Positions 24,509-33,058 of a stretch of DNA of 57,755 bases are shown one piece after another (the stretch's first letter is position 1; every line of letters begins with the position of its first letter). Source of the DNA: an uncultured Phascolarctobacterium sp. (lineage in GTDB: Bacteria > Bacillota > Negativicutes > Acidaminococcales > Acidaminococcaceae). Both the position numbers and the translations under genes were made by a program. The notes below the pieces were generated by a model. The model was not told the DNA's origin, ran no database searches, and was given only the letters and a program-made list of their open reading frames with translations. The stretch is from NCBI GenBank assembly GCA_949299135.1, contig CASFZG010000008.1:1-57755 (forward strand), written 5' to 3'.

Positions 24509-25820
24509 ATTTTATCTGTATCCTCTGTCCTTGCGGGGCTGTGAGGAAAATATCTTTAATATGCACGCGCCCTTTAACGATTTCAAAAGCGTCGCTGGTT
24601 ACTTCCCCCAGCGGCGTTTTTATTTTTACGTCTGTAAATTGCAGCACGCCGTTCTGGTCGCTGAAGCTGCCGCTGATACTTTCAAACGGTATCAGGCTGT
24701 AAGTGCCCGCGCCGCCGGTAAAGCTGCCGTAAGTCAGCACGTTATGCGGGTTGCCGTCGCTGCGCATTTTTAAATCCAGCTCCACACGGCAGTTAATTTT
24801 ACTGGTTTTGGCAGCGACGGAAGCCATCAAGTCATGCCCCAGCGCGTCAATAGTGTAAGCGCGGCTGTCGATGTCGTAAGTTCCTGTCGCTTCCACCGTG
24901 CCACCGTAAATGCCGCCCGTCACGTTGCTAAAGTCAATATGCCCATCCTCATACAAAAAGTCGCCGTTCACCTTGTAAAAACGCAGCGCCGGTATGTTCA
25001 GCTCCGCAAATTCAATGCGCCCGTCGATAACAGGTCCCGCCAAAGGCCCGGTGGCATGCCCGTATACGCTGGCGGTGTCCTTAACCTTGCCCAGCCCCAG
25101 CGATTCCGGCACGACGTTTTTCAGCGACAGGTACAAATCACATTGCGGCTCGCCGCCGTTAAGCAGCACCTTGCCGCTGATGCCCAGCTCATCGCCAATC
25201 ATCATGCCGCCAAGGTTATTGGCCGTAATTTTCAGCTTCAGCTCGTCCGCCTTTTCGCTGCGTGCAGCAATATTAACACCGCTTAACACAAAATAGCGGT
25301 GCCTGTAACTGGCGGTCAGTGTGCAGTTATTTATTTTTATGCTGCTCTGCGGCAAATTATCCGGCAGGTTGATGTGCAGCCCGCGCTTACGCGGATTAGC
25401 CGCACCGTCCTGTTTCTTCTCCGCCTTAGGCAAAAACGTTGGGCGCATTTCCTTGTTAAAACGGATGGCAATAACCGGATTGTTCAGCTCCGCCTCCTGC
25501 AAGCTGCACAGCTTAACGCTGCCGGTGACAACGTCCCACGGCTTAACCTTAAAACGCCCGTCCGGCACAAACACCACCGGCTCGCCGTCCGCGTCCAGCC
25601 ATTTCAGCCCGCTAAAAGCCACGTTACCCCACATATCGGCGCTGATGCTTTCCACCGCCACACTGCCTTCCAGCAAATGCTGCCTCGCCATTTCGCGGTT
25701 AAAAATCTCCAGCGCCTTATCGCCCGCCAGGCGGCACAGCCAAAAGTAAGCGCCCGTCAGCGCCAGCGCGATAACTACAAGCACGATATATAATTGGGGA
25801 TGGTAAAATTTTTTCAGCAT
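24507..25820 (-). CDS. AsmA-like envelope protein
   Basis: 437 residues with one N-terminal membrane anchor (IVLVVIALALTGAYFWL) followed by a long beta-rich region. Features are typical of the AsmA/TamB/YdbH superfamily: FSGLKWLDADGEPVVF near 70, DGRIEFAELNIPALRFYKVN and GGIYGGTVEATGTYD. These proteins bridge inner and outer membranes and move phospholipids or assist outer-membrane assembly. Its presence supports a diderm cell. It is shorter than the large TamB proteins. It stands alone, reads leftward, and converges with the ArsR gene. Confidence 0.8.
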   Translation of the reverse strand: MLKKFYHPQLYIVLVVIALALTGAYFWLCRLAGDKALEIFNREMARQHLLEGSVAVESISADMWGNVAFSGLKWLDADGEPVVFVPDGRFKVKPWDVVTGSVKLCSLQEAELNNPVIAIRFNKEMRPTFLPKAEKKQDGAANPRKRGLHINLPDNLPQSSIKINNCTLTASYRHRYFVLSGVNIAARSEKADELKLKITANNLGGMMIGDELGISGKVLLNGGEPQCDLYLSLKNVVPESLGLGKVKDTASVYGHATGPLAGPVIDGRIEFAELNIPALRFYKVNGDFLYEDGHIDFSNVTGGIYGGTVEATGTYDIDSRAYTIDALGHDLMASVAAKTSKINCRVELDLKMRSDGNPHNVLTYGSFTGGAGTYSLIPFESISGSFSDQNGVLQFTDVKIKTPLGEVTSDAFEIVKGRVHIKDIFLTAPQGQRIQIK

Positions 25821-25880
25821 AACTACCTCAACATTATTATACCTTGATTATATTTTTAATCAGCCGTGCGCGTCAAGTAA

Positions 25881-25912
25881 AAAACGGCAGCCCAATTTAC
25901 GGACTGCCGTTT
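25881..25912 (-). terminator. thiD terminator
   Basis: Reverse-strand hairpin AACGGCAG...CTGCCGTT followed by a T run, about 30 bp after the thiD stop. Confidence 0.8.
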
Positions 25913-25941
25913 ATTTTATCTGCTTATGCTATTTATAAGTT

Positions 25942-26742
25942 TTACTTATGCCATTTGCAGTGGTCGGTTGCGCCGCTGAACTGGTTTAAACGGAAGGAAT
26001 TTTTCAGCGCCACGGTAATGAACTCCTTGGCTTCTGCCAGCGCGTCCTTAACGCTCAAGCCCTTGGCCAGCGCTGCGGTGATGGCCGCCGAGAAAGTGCA
26101 GCCTGCGCCGTGGTTAAAGCAGCCTTCCAGCTTCTTTTCCGCGTTGACGGTGTAATCCTTGCCGTCGTACAAAACGTCAACCGCTTCGTCGCTATTATTG
26201 CGCGAGCCACTTTTAATAACAACATAGCCTGCGCCCATCTGCTGAATGCGGGCAGCCGCTTCTTTAATTTCGTCCAGCGTTTCCACTTTATCCATACCGG
26301 CAAGATAAGCTGCTTCCAAGGTGTTCGGCGTAATAACGTCGGCGCGGCTTACCAGCACCTCTTTAATCGCGGCGGCAGCATCCGGCACCATAATCGCATC
26401 AATGCCCTTGCACACCATTACCGGGTCGATAACCACGTTCTTCAAATTATATTTGTCAATCGTGTCGGCAACAAGCTGCACAAGCTCCGCGCTGCCCAGC
26501 ATGCCTGTTTTCATCGCGTCGATGCCGATGCCTTCCACAATCGTCTTAATCTGTTTTTCAATAACGTCCATGCCGATGGGGTACATCTCGTGCGCCCAGT
26601 CCTTCGGATTCTGCGCCACAATAACGGTCAGCGCCGTCATGCCGTAAACGCCCATCGCCGTAAAGGTTTTTAAATCGGCCTCCATACCCGCGCCGCCGCT
26701 GGTATCGCTGCCTGCAATAGTCATAGCCTTATGTAATGCCAT
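25942..26742 (-). CDS. thiD: Hydroxymethylpyrimidine/phosphomethylpyrimidine kinase (ThiD/PdxK type)
   Basis: PfkB-like kinase that phosphorylates HMP and HMP-P for thiamine synthesis; some Firmicute members also phosphorylate pyridoxal. 266 residues with AGSDTSGGAGMEADLKTF at the start, VVIDPVMVCKG in the middle and the anion-hole/catalytic motif HGAGCTFSAAITAALAKG near 213. The gene diverges from a MocR/PdxR-type regulator across a 113-bp gap. MocR proteins often control vitamin B6 genes, so a pyridoxal-kinase role should be considered alongside HMP-P kinase. Confidence 0.9.
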   Translation of the reverse strand: MALHKAMTIAGSDTSGGAGMEADLKTFTAMGVYGMTALTVIVAQNPKDWAHEMYPIGMDVIEKQIKTIVEGIGIDAMKTGMLGSAELVQLVADTIDKYNLKNVVIDPVMVCKGIDAIMVPDAAAAIKEVLVSRADVITPNTLEAAYLAGMDKVETLDEIKEAAARIQQMGAGYVVIKSGSRNNSDEAVDVLYDGKDYTVNAEKKLEGCFNHGAGCTFSAAITAALAKGLSVKDALAEAKEFITVALKNSFRLNQFSGATDHCKWHK

Positions 26743-26855
26743 TTTTAAGCCCCCAATATTACAAAAAAATTATGTTTTTAACACAGCTCTTATGATATAC
26801 TAAAACTGTAATTAAAAAAATAGCCAGAATTTACATTTTTAAAGAGGACAGTTTT
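26743..26855. promoter_or_regulatory. Divergent thiD/mocR intergenic control region
   Basis: A 113-bp AT-rich gap between divergent genes. It holds overlapping candidate -10 elements (TATCAT on the minus strand, TATACT on the plus strand) and an ACAG...CTGT inverted pair spanning them. The arrangement suits autoregulation and co-regulation by the MocR protein. Confidence 0.4.
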
Positions 26856-28217
26856 ATGCTTATCACCCTGCCGCAGGCAGAAGGAACCGCGCCACTGTAC
26901 CTGCGCTTAATCAACAAAATAAAACAGCAAATCCACAGCGGTGAAATCGCCGCCGGCGAAAAAATGCCATCCTTGCGCCACCTGGCGGATGATTTGAGCG
27001 TCAGCCGCACCACGGCGGAAGCAGCCTACAACCAGCTTGTCGCCGAAGGCTACCTGCTTGCCGAGCCAAAACGCGGCTACTTTGCCGCCGGTATCGCCGC
27101 CCGCCCCATGGCAGAAGTTGACTTACCAAGCACGCCAACCAACACAACGCCAATGCGTTACGATTTTGGCAATAACTACATCGACAGCAGCTTATTCCCC
27201 GCCGCCGTATGGAAACGCTGCCTTGGGCACGCACTGCAAAACGCGCCGCTGCTTGCCGGTTACGGCGACCCGCAGGGCGAACCCTACCTGCGCCAGACCC
27301 TTGCGCGTTACAGCCACGAAGCCCGCAGCGTCATCTGCACGCCGCAGCAAATCGTCATCGGCGCGGGCATACAAAGCCTTTTGCAAATACTGCTCGCCGT
27401 GCTTGATGAAGCGCCGCACGCCGTCGCCTTTGAAGAACCGGGTTTCACCAAAGCCGAACAGCTTTTTAAAACGGCGGTATGGCAGGTCAGCCACTTCGAT
27501 TCGGAACAGCTCACGCAAAACCTGCCGCCGCTGTTATACGTCAGCCCCTCCAACCCGTACAAAGGGCGCTCATTATCGCCGCAAGGCAGGCTGAACCTTT
27601 TGCAGTGGGCGCGCCAAAGCGGCAGCTACATTTTAGAAGACGACTACAACGGCGAGTTCCGCTATTTTACGCACCCCATCTCGTCACTGCAAGGCATGAG
27701 CGGCGGGCAGAACGTAATTTACTGCGGCTCGTTCTCGCGCATATTGCTGCCCAGCCTGCGCATCAGCTACCTGGTGCTGCCGCAAAGCCTGCTGCCCGCG
27801 TACAGCCGCGTTAAAAACCTGTACAATCAAACCTCGTCCAGCATCGAACAATTCGCGCTGGCAGAATTTATCGCTTCCGGCAACCTGCGCCGCCACATAA
27901 AAAAAATGCGCCGCCGTTATGCAGTTAAAAACACGCTTTTACGCAGCGCGCTGGCCAAAATCTTCGGCGGCAAAATCAGCATCATGGCGTACGAATCAGG
28001 CCTGCATATCCGCTTGGCCGTACACACCAACAGCACGGCACAACGCCTTGCACAACAGGCAGCAGGTGCAGGCATCCACATCCTGCCCGTAAGCCCCACC
28101 ACCGCTTACGCGGATAACAAACCAGCTGCACCGGAGATTTTGCTCTCCTTCGCAGGCATCGCCGAAGACGACATTGAACCCGCACTGCAAGAACTGCAAA
28201 AAGTGTGGAGGTTATAA
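26856..28217 (+). CDS. MocR/PdxR-type GntR regulator with aminotransferase-like domain
   Basis: 453 residues: an N-terminal GntR winged helix (residues about 10-80: LRLINKIKQQIHSGEIAAGE, then MPSLRHLADDLSVSRTTAEAA) and a C-terminal fold-type I PLP-binding domain. That domain has DPQGEPYLRQTLARY, FEEPGFTKAEQLF, YVSPSNPYKG and the expected Lys/Arg region near YCGSFSRILLPSLRISYLV. In the last segment the usual SFSK lysine position reads SFSR, so the Schiff-base lysine appears to be Arg, which would alter PLP binding. It diverges from thiD and converges with phnW, so thiD is the likelier target. Confidence 0.88.
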   Translation: MLITLPQAEGTAPLYLRLINKIKQQIHSGEIAAGEKMPSLRHLADDLSVSRTTAEAAYNQLVAEGYLLAEPKRGYFAAGIAARPMAEVDLPSTPTNTTPMRYDFGNNYIDSSLFPAAVWKRCLGHALQNAPLLAGYGDPQGEPYLRQTLARYSHEARSVICTPQQIVIGAGIQSLLQILLAVLDEAPHAVAFEEPGFTKAEQLFKTAVWQVSHFDSEQLTQNLPPLLYVSPSNPYKGRSLSPQGRLNLLQWARQSGSYILEDDYNGEFRYFTHPISSLQGMSGGQNVIYCGSFSRILLPSLRISYLVLPQSLLPAYSRVKNLYNQTSSSIEQFALAEFIASGNLRRHIKKMRRRYAVKNTLLRSALAKIFGGKISIMAYESGLHIRLAVHTNSTAQRLAQQAAGAGIHILPVSPTTAYADNKPAAPEILLSFAGIAEDDIEPALQELQKVWRL

Positions 28218-28256
28218 AAAAACAGGACTTTGACAAAATCAAAGCCCTGTTTTTTA
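28216..28256. terminator. Bidirectional terminator between mocR and phnW
   Basis: Hairpin AAAACAGGACTTTGAC...TCAAAGCCCTGTTTT with A/T tracts on both sides, between convergent genes. Confidence 0.85.
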
Positions 28257-28271
28257 TTTGGTTAAGCAGAC

Positions 28272-29375
28272 TTACTTCTTCAACCCTGTAAACTCTTTAA
28301 AAATGGCAAGAATTTTTTCCACGTCATCCATGTAGATTTCGCCGATGTTGCCAAGGCGGAAGGTTTCCGCGTCGGTCAGCTTGCCGGGGTAGATTACATA
28401 ACCGTGTTCTTTTAAGTAAGCATACATTTCCGCAAAGGCAAATTTGCAGTCCGCCGGGTAAAAGAAGGTAGTAATAATCGGCCCCTGATGGGCTTCGTCG
28501 ATATAGGCCTTAAAGCCAAGTTCTTCCATGCCTTTGCGCAGGGCGCGGTTGGTTGCGGCATAGCGTGCATTCCTTGCGGTAACACCGCCTTCCGCTTCCA
28601 GCTCATGCATGGCCTGTGCAAACGCCGCCACAACATGAGTCGGCGAGGTAAAACGCCACTTGCCGCCGTCGTTTTCCATGGTTTCCCACTGGGCGTATAA
28701 ATCCAGCGACAGGCTGCGGGCAAGGCCTTTGGTTTTCTTTAAATCTTCAACATTGGCAATGATGAAGCTGAAACCCGGCACGCCCTGAATGCATTTATTG
28801 GCGCTGCTTACAAGGTAGGTAATGCCAAGCTGCGGCACGTTGATATACAAGCCGCCGAAACTGCTCATGGCGTCAACAATAAACTTTTTGTTGTATTTCT
28901 GCGCCAGCGCGCCGATAGAAGCAATGTCGTTCAAGAGTCCGCTGGTGGTTTCGCTGTGTACCATGGCGATATGGGTAATATTGCCGTCGCTTTTTAAAAC
29001 GTCCTCCACAATTTTCGGGTCGGGGATATGCGCATAATCTTCTTCGTAAACCACGTATTTAATGCCGTGGTAGTCGCACATTTCCACCATGCGTTTGCTG
29101 TAAGCGCCGTTTTGCAGCACTAGCACCTTGTCCGTACTGCTGATAACGCTGGAAAGCACGCTCTCCACGCCGAAGGTGCCGCTGCCCTGCATCAGCACGG
29201 TGGTGTAAGCGCCGTTATCCGCATGGGCGAGCTTTAACAGCCCGCTGCGGATGCCCTGCGTCATGCTTTTGTAGTCTTCGTCCCAGGTGCAGCGGTCAAT
29301 CTGCATCGCTTCCTTAACGGTTGCGGTGGTTGTTAAAGGGCCGGGGGTTAAAAGTTTGTAAGTGTTTTTGTCCAT
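28272..29375 (-). CDS. phnW: 2-Aminoethylphosphonate-pyruvate transaminase
   Basis: PLP enzyme that converts 2-aminoethylphosphonate plus pyruvate to phosphonoacetaldehyde plus alanine, the first step of AEP use. 367 residues start MDKNTYKLLTPGPLTTTATV. The family blocks are GSGTFGVESVLSSVI, MVHSETTSGLLNDI, DAMSSFGG, and the PLP lysine in SSANKCIQGVPGFSF near residue 190. The ATG at 29375 is preceded by AGGTG; an upstream GTG (29384) is less well spaced. It is the last gene of the AEP transport operon, 19 bp after the binding-protein stop. Confidence 0.95.
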   Translation of the reverse strand: MDKNTYKLLTPGPLTTTATVKEAMQIDRCTWDEDYKSMTQGIRSGLLKLAHADNGAYTTVLMQGSGTFGVESVLSSVISSTDKVLVLQNGAYSKRMVEMCDYHGIKYVVYEEDYAHIPDPKIVEDVLKSDGNITHIAMVHSETTSGLLNDIASIGALAQKYNKKFIVDAMSSFGGLYINVPQLGITYLVSSANKCIQGVPGFSFIIANVEDLKKTKGLARSLSLDLYAQWETMENDGGKWRFTSPTHVVAAFAQAMHELEAEGGVTARNARYAATNRALRKGMEELGFKAYIDEAHQGPIITTFFYPADCKFAFAEMYAYLKEHGYVIYPGKLTDAETFRLGNIGEIYMDDVEKILAIFKEFTGLKK

Positions 29376-29394
29376 TTGGGTCACCTGTTATAAA

Positions 29395-30390
29395 TTATTT
29401 TTTAATAAGTTCCTGATGTTTCTGCAAAAGTTCAACGGTCAGGGGCTCTTTGTAAACTTTCGGGTTAGCCGGTTTGTTGGCGTCGTCAACTTTTTCGCCT
29501 TCAAACAGCGCTACCGGGTAAATTTTTAAAAGTTCCGGGCGCGCGTTTTTAGCAATGCATTCGGCAATTTTCATAGCCTGTTCATTTTCGGCAGCGTTTT
29601 TGTCAATAACGGCAACGGCTTCGGTCAGCATAAAGTTGCCTTCCACGGGGTCAACATAGTCAACGGGCAGGCCTTTGGCTTTATCGGCCACAGCCTGATG
29701 GCGCAAACCAAAACCTACTGCAACTTCGCCTGCGCGGATTTTTTTCAGCGGGCCGGAGCCGGATTTTTCAAGATGCGGCATAGCGTTGGCTTCGATTTGT
29801 TTCATAATTTTGGCGCCTTCTTCGTCGCCGTATTCGTTAAGTACTGCCTGGGTCATCAGCCATGCGGTGGAAGAACCGGTGATATCGGGCACGGAGATAT
29901 GGCCTTTGTACATCGGGTCAGCCAGGTCTTTGATGGCTTTCGGCATCGGCAGATTTGCTTTTCTAAGTTCTTCGGTATTTACAAACAGCGCACCGCAGTT
30001 GCCAAGCACCGGTACATAAAAATCGGGGTGCTGCACAAGCGGTTTAGCGGGGTCGGCAATTTTTACAAACATGGGGTGCTGTTTCTGGTCGCTGTCCAGA
30101 TAGTAGCTGGTCATGGTTACTACGTTGGCTTCGATGTTTTTGCCTTCAGCTGCAAGTTTGCCGCCAAGTTCGGAAGTGCCGAAGGACTGCATAATATATT
30201 TGCCTTCAAAGCCGTTTTTATCAAGGGCGGTTTTCATGGCAACCTGTGCTTCTTCATCGCTGTTGGTGTAAATTACGGTTTGTTTTACGTTGGCGGCTTC
30301 TTTGGTTTCGCTGCCGCCGCAGCCTGCAATGCCCACGGCAAGGCAGCCAATCATCAGGGCGGTGCTCATCAGTTTAGCAAAATTTTTCAT
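29395..30390 (-). CDS. phnS: 2-Aminoethylphosphonate ABC transporter substrate-binding lipoprotein
   Basis: Periplasmic iron/AEP-type binding protein (family of PhnS and FbpA). 331 residues; the signal peptide ends in the lipobox VGIAGC (MIGCLAVGIAGCGG), so the mature protein is lipid-anchored. The mature region starts near TVIYTNSDEEAQVAMKTAL. A mid segment, DITGSSTAWLMTQAVLNEYG, is typical of this family. The ATG at 30390 follows AAAGGAGAACACCA and lies inside the end of the permease gene (17-bp overlap). Substrate assignment rests on its position between the permease and phnW. Confidence 0.9.
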   Translation of the reverse strand: MKNFAKLMSTALMIGCLAVGIAGCGGSETKEAANVKQTVIYTNSDEEAQVAMKTALDKNGFEGKYIMQSFGTSELGGKLAAEGKNIEANVVTMTSYYLDSDQKQHPMFVKIADPAKPLVQHPDFYVPVLGNCGALFVNTEELRKANLPMPKAIKDLADPMYKGHISVPDITGSSTAWLMTQAVLNEYGDEEGAKIMKQIEANAMPHLEKSGSGPLKKIRAGEVAVGFGLRHQAVADKAKGLPVDYVDPVEGNFMLTEAVAVIDKNAAENEQAMKIAECIAKNARPELLKIYPVALFEGEKVDDANKPANPKVYKEPLTVELLQKHQELIKK

Positions 30391-32056
30391 TGGTGTTCTC
30401 CTTTGCGTTGAATAGATTTTTGATTTTTTTATACAGAGGGATTTCCTCCTGTTCAGCAAGCATGTCGAAGAAAGTTTTTGCCACCACGTTGGTAAAGAAA
30501 ATTAAGAGCGACAGTACAAAAACAGCGTCAAACTTTTCAAAGTATTGCAGCTCTTTGATTTTGGTGGTAATAACCATCGTCCGCGCGCCTGCCAGAAAAA
30601 CAATGGCGCTGATTGTTACCATGGCGTTGACGAAAAAGTAGCTCAACATCTGGCAGATGGTTGCCCGCGAGTTGGGGATTACTACTTTGATAACAGTTTT
30701 CAGCCAGGTATCGCCCATTAAAAGGCCCGTCGTTTCCCAACTTTCATTCATTTTGGAAAGCGACGATTTTATCATTAAATACGGCGTGGTAAAAAAGTGC
30801 AGGATGTTGGCGATAATCAAAATGGCAAACGTGCTTTGCAGCGGCGTACCCGAGAAGATGAAGATAAACGCAACGCCAAGCACCATGCCCGGCACCGTAT
30901 TGGTAACCATGGCGATAACATCCATGATGATTTTGCAGTATTTGTTTAAATCGCTGCGCGCGTTAACCATGGCTGCCGCGTAGCACAAAACCGTGCCCAG
31001 CACCGCCGTTATGCCCGCCACCATCAGCGAGTTGGCGTAAACGTCAACCAGTGCGCTGTCGCTGAACACACGCTTTAAGGTATCCAGCGTGAACACCGGC
31101 TGGTACGGCCAGCTTTTTACAAACGGCACAATGAACATAATGGCGAAAACCGAAACAAACAGCAGCGTCACCGCCGCAAAAAACAGGCTGAAAGCACCGT
31201 CGCGCACAAAAGAGCGCTGCACTTCGTAACGGCTGATTTTATTGTAACGGAAGTTGAATTTTTCCATATAGCGCAGCAGCATTACGCTGATAATGGAAGG
31301 CACCAGCATCGCCATGGCGATTACGCTGCCGCTTTCAAAATCGGGCAGCGCGCCCATCATCTTCATGTACAGCTCAACGGCAATTACCTCGTATTCGCCG
31401 CCGATGGAAACCGGAATACCGAAATCCGTAAAGCTGAGGAAGAACGACAGGATGAACGCCGCCATCAGGCTGCCCAGAAACGGGCGCACGCTCGTCATCC
31501 AGAAGGTACGCAGCGGGCTGTCGCCCATGATTTTGGAAACCGTGATGAAGTTTTTGTCAATATAGAAAAAGGCGTTGTACAAAACCAGAAACGCCGGCGG
31601 CAGGGTGTACACAATATAGGAGATGAGCAGTCCCCAGAAGCCGTAAATCGGGAACAGCTGCTCGCCGATAAGTTTTGTTATCAGCCCCTGCTTGCCGAAG
31701 GAATAAATAACGGCAAAACCGTAAGTGATGGAAGGCAGGAACATCGGCATCATAATGATGAGCTGCAGGCCTTCTTTAATTTTGCCCGGTATGCGCGTTA
31801 AATGCAGCCCGTAAGCCAGCATAAAGGCAACAACAACGGTTATCGCCGCCTCCAGCGCGGATATTACAAAGCTGTTGCGGAACGCTTCGATAAAAGTTGC
31901 GTCCGTTAAAATGCGGCTGTAATTGGCAAGGCCGATTGCATTGCCGCTTTGCAGCGATTTATAAGCCAGGTTTGCCAGCGGCACGCCCAAAAAGAAGGCG
32001 AAGGCAATGCAGACAAACCAGAAGCAGAATTTCAGTTCAAAACTTTTTCTGTTCAT
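30374..32056 (-). CDS. 2-Aminoethylphosphonate ABC transporter permease (two fused permease domains)
   Basis: Inner-membrane channel, 560 residues with about 12 membrane helices in two repeated permease domains, as in FbpB-type and AEP transporters. Each half has an EAA-like loop (FITVSKIMGDSPLRTFWMTS in the first, WETTGLLMGDTWLKTVIKVV in the second). Because both halves are present, no second permease gene is required. The start overlaps the ATPase gene stop by 4 bp, and the end overlaps the binding-protein start, so the operon is tightly coupled. Confidence 0.9.
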   Translation of the reverse strand: MNRKSFELKFCFWFVCIAFAFFLGVPLANLAYKSLQSGNAIGLANYSRILTDATFIEAFRNSFVISALEAAITVVVAFMLAYGLHLTRIPGKIKEGLQLIIMMPMFLPSITYGFAVIYSFGKQGLITKLIGEQLFPIYGFWGLLISYIVYTLPPAFLVLYNAFFYIDKNFITVSKIMGDSPLRTFWMTSVRPFLGSLMAAFILSFFLSFTDFGIPVSIGGEYEVIAVELYMKMMGALPDFESGSVIAMAMLVPSIISVMLLRYMEKFNFRYNKISRYEVQRSFVRDGAFSLFFAAVTLLFVSVFAIMFIVPFVKSWPYQPVFTLDTLKRVFSDSALVDVYANSLMVAGITAVLGTVLCYAAAMVNARSDLNKYCKIIMDVIAMVTNTVPGMVLGVAFIFIFSGTPLQSTFAILIIANILHFFTTPYLMIKSSLSKMNESWETTGLLMGDTWLKTVIKVVIPNSRATICQMLSYFFVNAMVTISAIVFLAGARTMVITTKIKELQYFEKFDAVFVLSLLIFFTNVVAKTFFDMLAEQEEIPLYKKIKNLFNAKENTNEKFC

Positions 32057-32829
32057 CTTGCAACCCCTGCAATGGCGGCCGGCATATTATCGCCGAAAAG
32101 GCGGAAAATGTTATCGCGCTTAATGCGCAGCTGCGAAAGAATAAAGTTTTCGACAAACTGAGTGCGCGGCGCGTTGACGATAACGTGCGGCCGGTCGTAC
32201 TGGGAGATTTGCCCTGCGTTGATAATCAGCACCTTGTCTGACAGGGTCAGCGCTTCTTCCGGGTCGTGCGTAACGATGATGGTCGTTAAATGGTACTGCT
32301 TGGCAATCAGCTGGATGCGCTCTTTAATGGACTCTTTGATAACGCCGTCCAGCGCGCTTAAAGGCTCGTCCAGAAGCAGGATTTTCGGCTTCATCACCAG
32401 CGTGCGTGCCAGCGCCACCCTTTGCTTCTGCCCGCCGCTCAGCTGGTCGATGCGTTTGTTTAAATGCTCCTTCAAGCCCAAAAGCTCAATCAGCTCTTTT
32501 ACTTCGTCCGGCGTGGAGATATTGGGCTTGTTGCGCAGCCCGTAAACGATGTTTTCGTAAGCGTTCAGGTTCGGAAACAGCGCGTAATCCTGAAACACGA
32601 TATTAAAGCCGCGGTCCTTCATCGGCACGCCCGTTAAATCCTTACCGTCAAAAACAATGCGGCCGCCGTCAATTTCCGTCAGCCCTAAAATAGCGTTTAA
32701 CAAAGTGGTTTTGCCGCTGCCGGAAGGCCCTAAAATAGAAACTATTTCGCCGTCGTTAATATCCAGCGAAATTCCGTCAAGTATAACCTTGCCGTCATAC
32801 GATTTGTGGATATCCTGTAATTGCAGCAT
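32053..32829 (-). CDS. phnT: AEP ABC transporter ATP-binding protein (PhnT-like, short)
   Basis: ATPase that drives AEP import. 258 residues with Walker A GPSGSGKTTLL (about 35-45), Q loop, signature LSGGQKQRVALARTL, Walker B ILLLDEPLSALD and the H loop VTHDPEEA. PhnT/FbpC proteins usually have about 350 residues with a C-terminal TOBE regulatory domain. Here the protein ends soon after the ABC core (about 40 residues), so that domain is missing or very reduced. It is the first gene of the AEP operon, with ribosome-binding site GGAGG. Confidence 0.9.
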   Translation of the reverse strand: MLQLQDIHKSYDGKVILDGISLDINDGEIVSILGPSGSGKTTLLNAILGLTEIDGGRIVFDGKDLTGVPMKDRGFNIVFQDYALFPNLNAYENIVYGLRNKPNISTPDEVKELIELLGLKEHLNKRIDQLSGGQKQRVALARTLVMKPKILLLDEPLSALDGVIKESIKERIQLIAKQYHLTTIIVTHDPEEALTLSDKVLIINAGQISQYDRPHVIVNAPRTQFVENFILSQLRIKRDNIFRLFGDNMPAAIAGVAR

Positions 32830-33003
32830 TTTTCAATCCTCCATAATCTGCTTAAAACTGTTATAACTTTGCGTCTTCCCCACTATTGTAACCAGCCAAA
32901 ACATGCTCTGCAAGGGCATTTACAGCCTTTTAACCATACTTTGCAGAGGTTTTACATTACTAACAAAAACGCAACAAAGGCTTAATAAACTTTTACCAAA
33001 AAT
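32830..33003. promoter_or_regulatory. Upstream region of the AEP operon with an inverted repeat
   Basis: Non-coding leader of the phnT-permease-phnS-phnW operon. An inverted repeat CTCTGCAAGG (32906-32915) / CTTTGCAGAG (32939-32948) matches at 9 of 10 positions and is spaced by 23 bp. It could bind a dimeric regulator. No dedicated regulator gene is adjacent. Confidence 0.35.
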
Positions 33004-33039
33004 AAAAAAAGCAGGCAGTGCAATAAACACTGTCTGCTT
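33004..33039 (-). terminator. ychF terminator
   Basis: Reverse-strand hairpin GCAGACAGTG...CACTGCCTGC followed by seven T residues, about 20 bp after the ychF stop. Confidence 0.85.
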
Positions 33040-33058
33040 ATAATTTGTTTTAAATTGT

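Noticed and set aside
26110-26673. Plus-strand open frame of 187 codons
   Set aside because: Antisense to thiD; His/Asn-rich shadow composition and no start signals.
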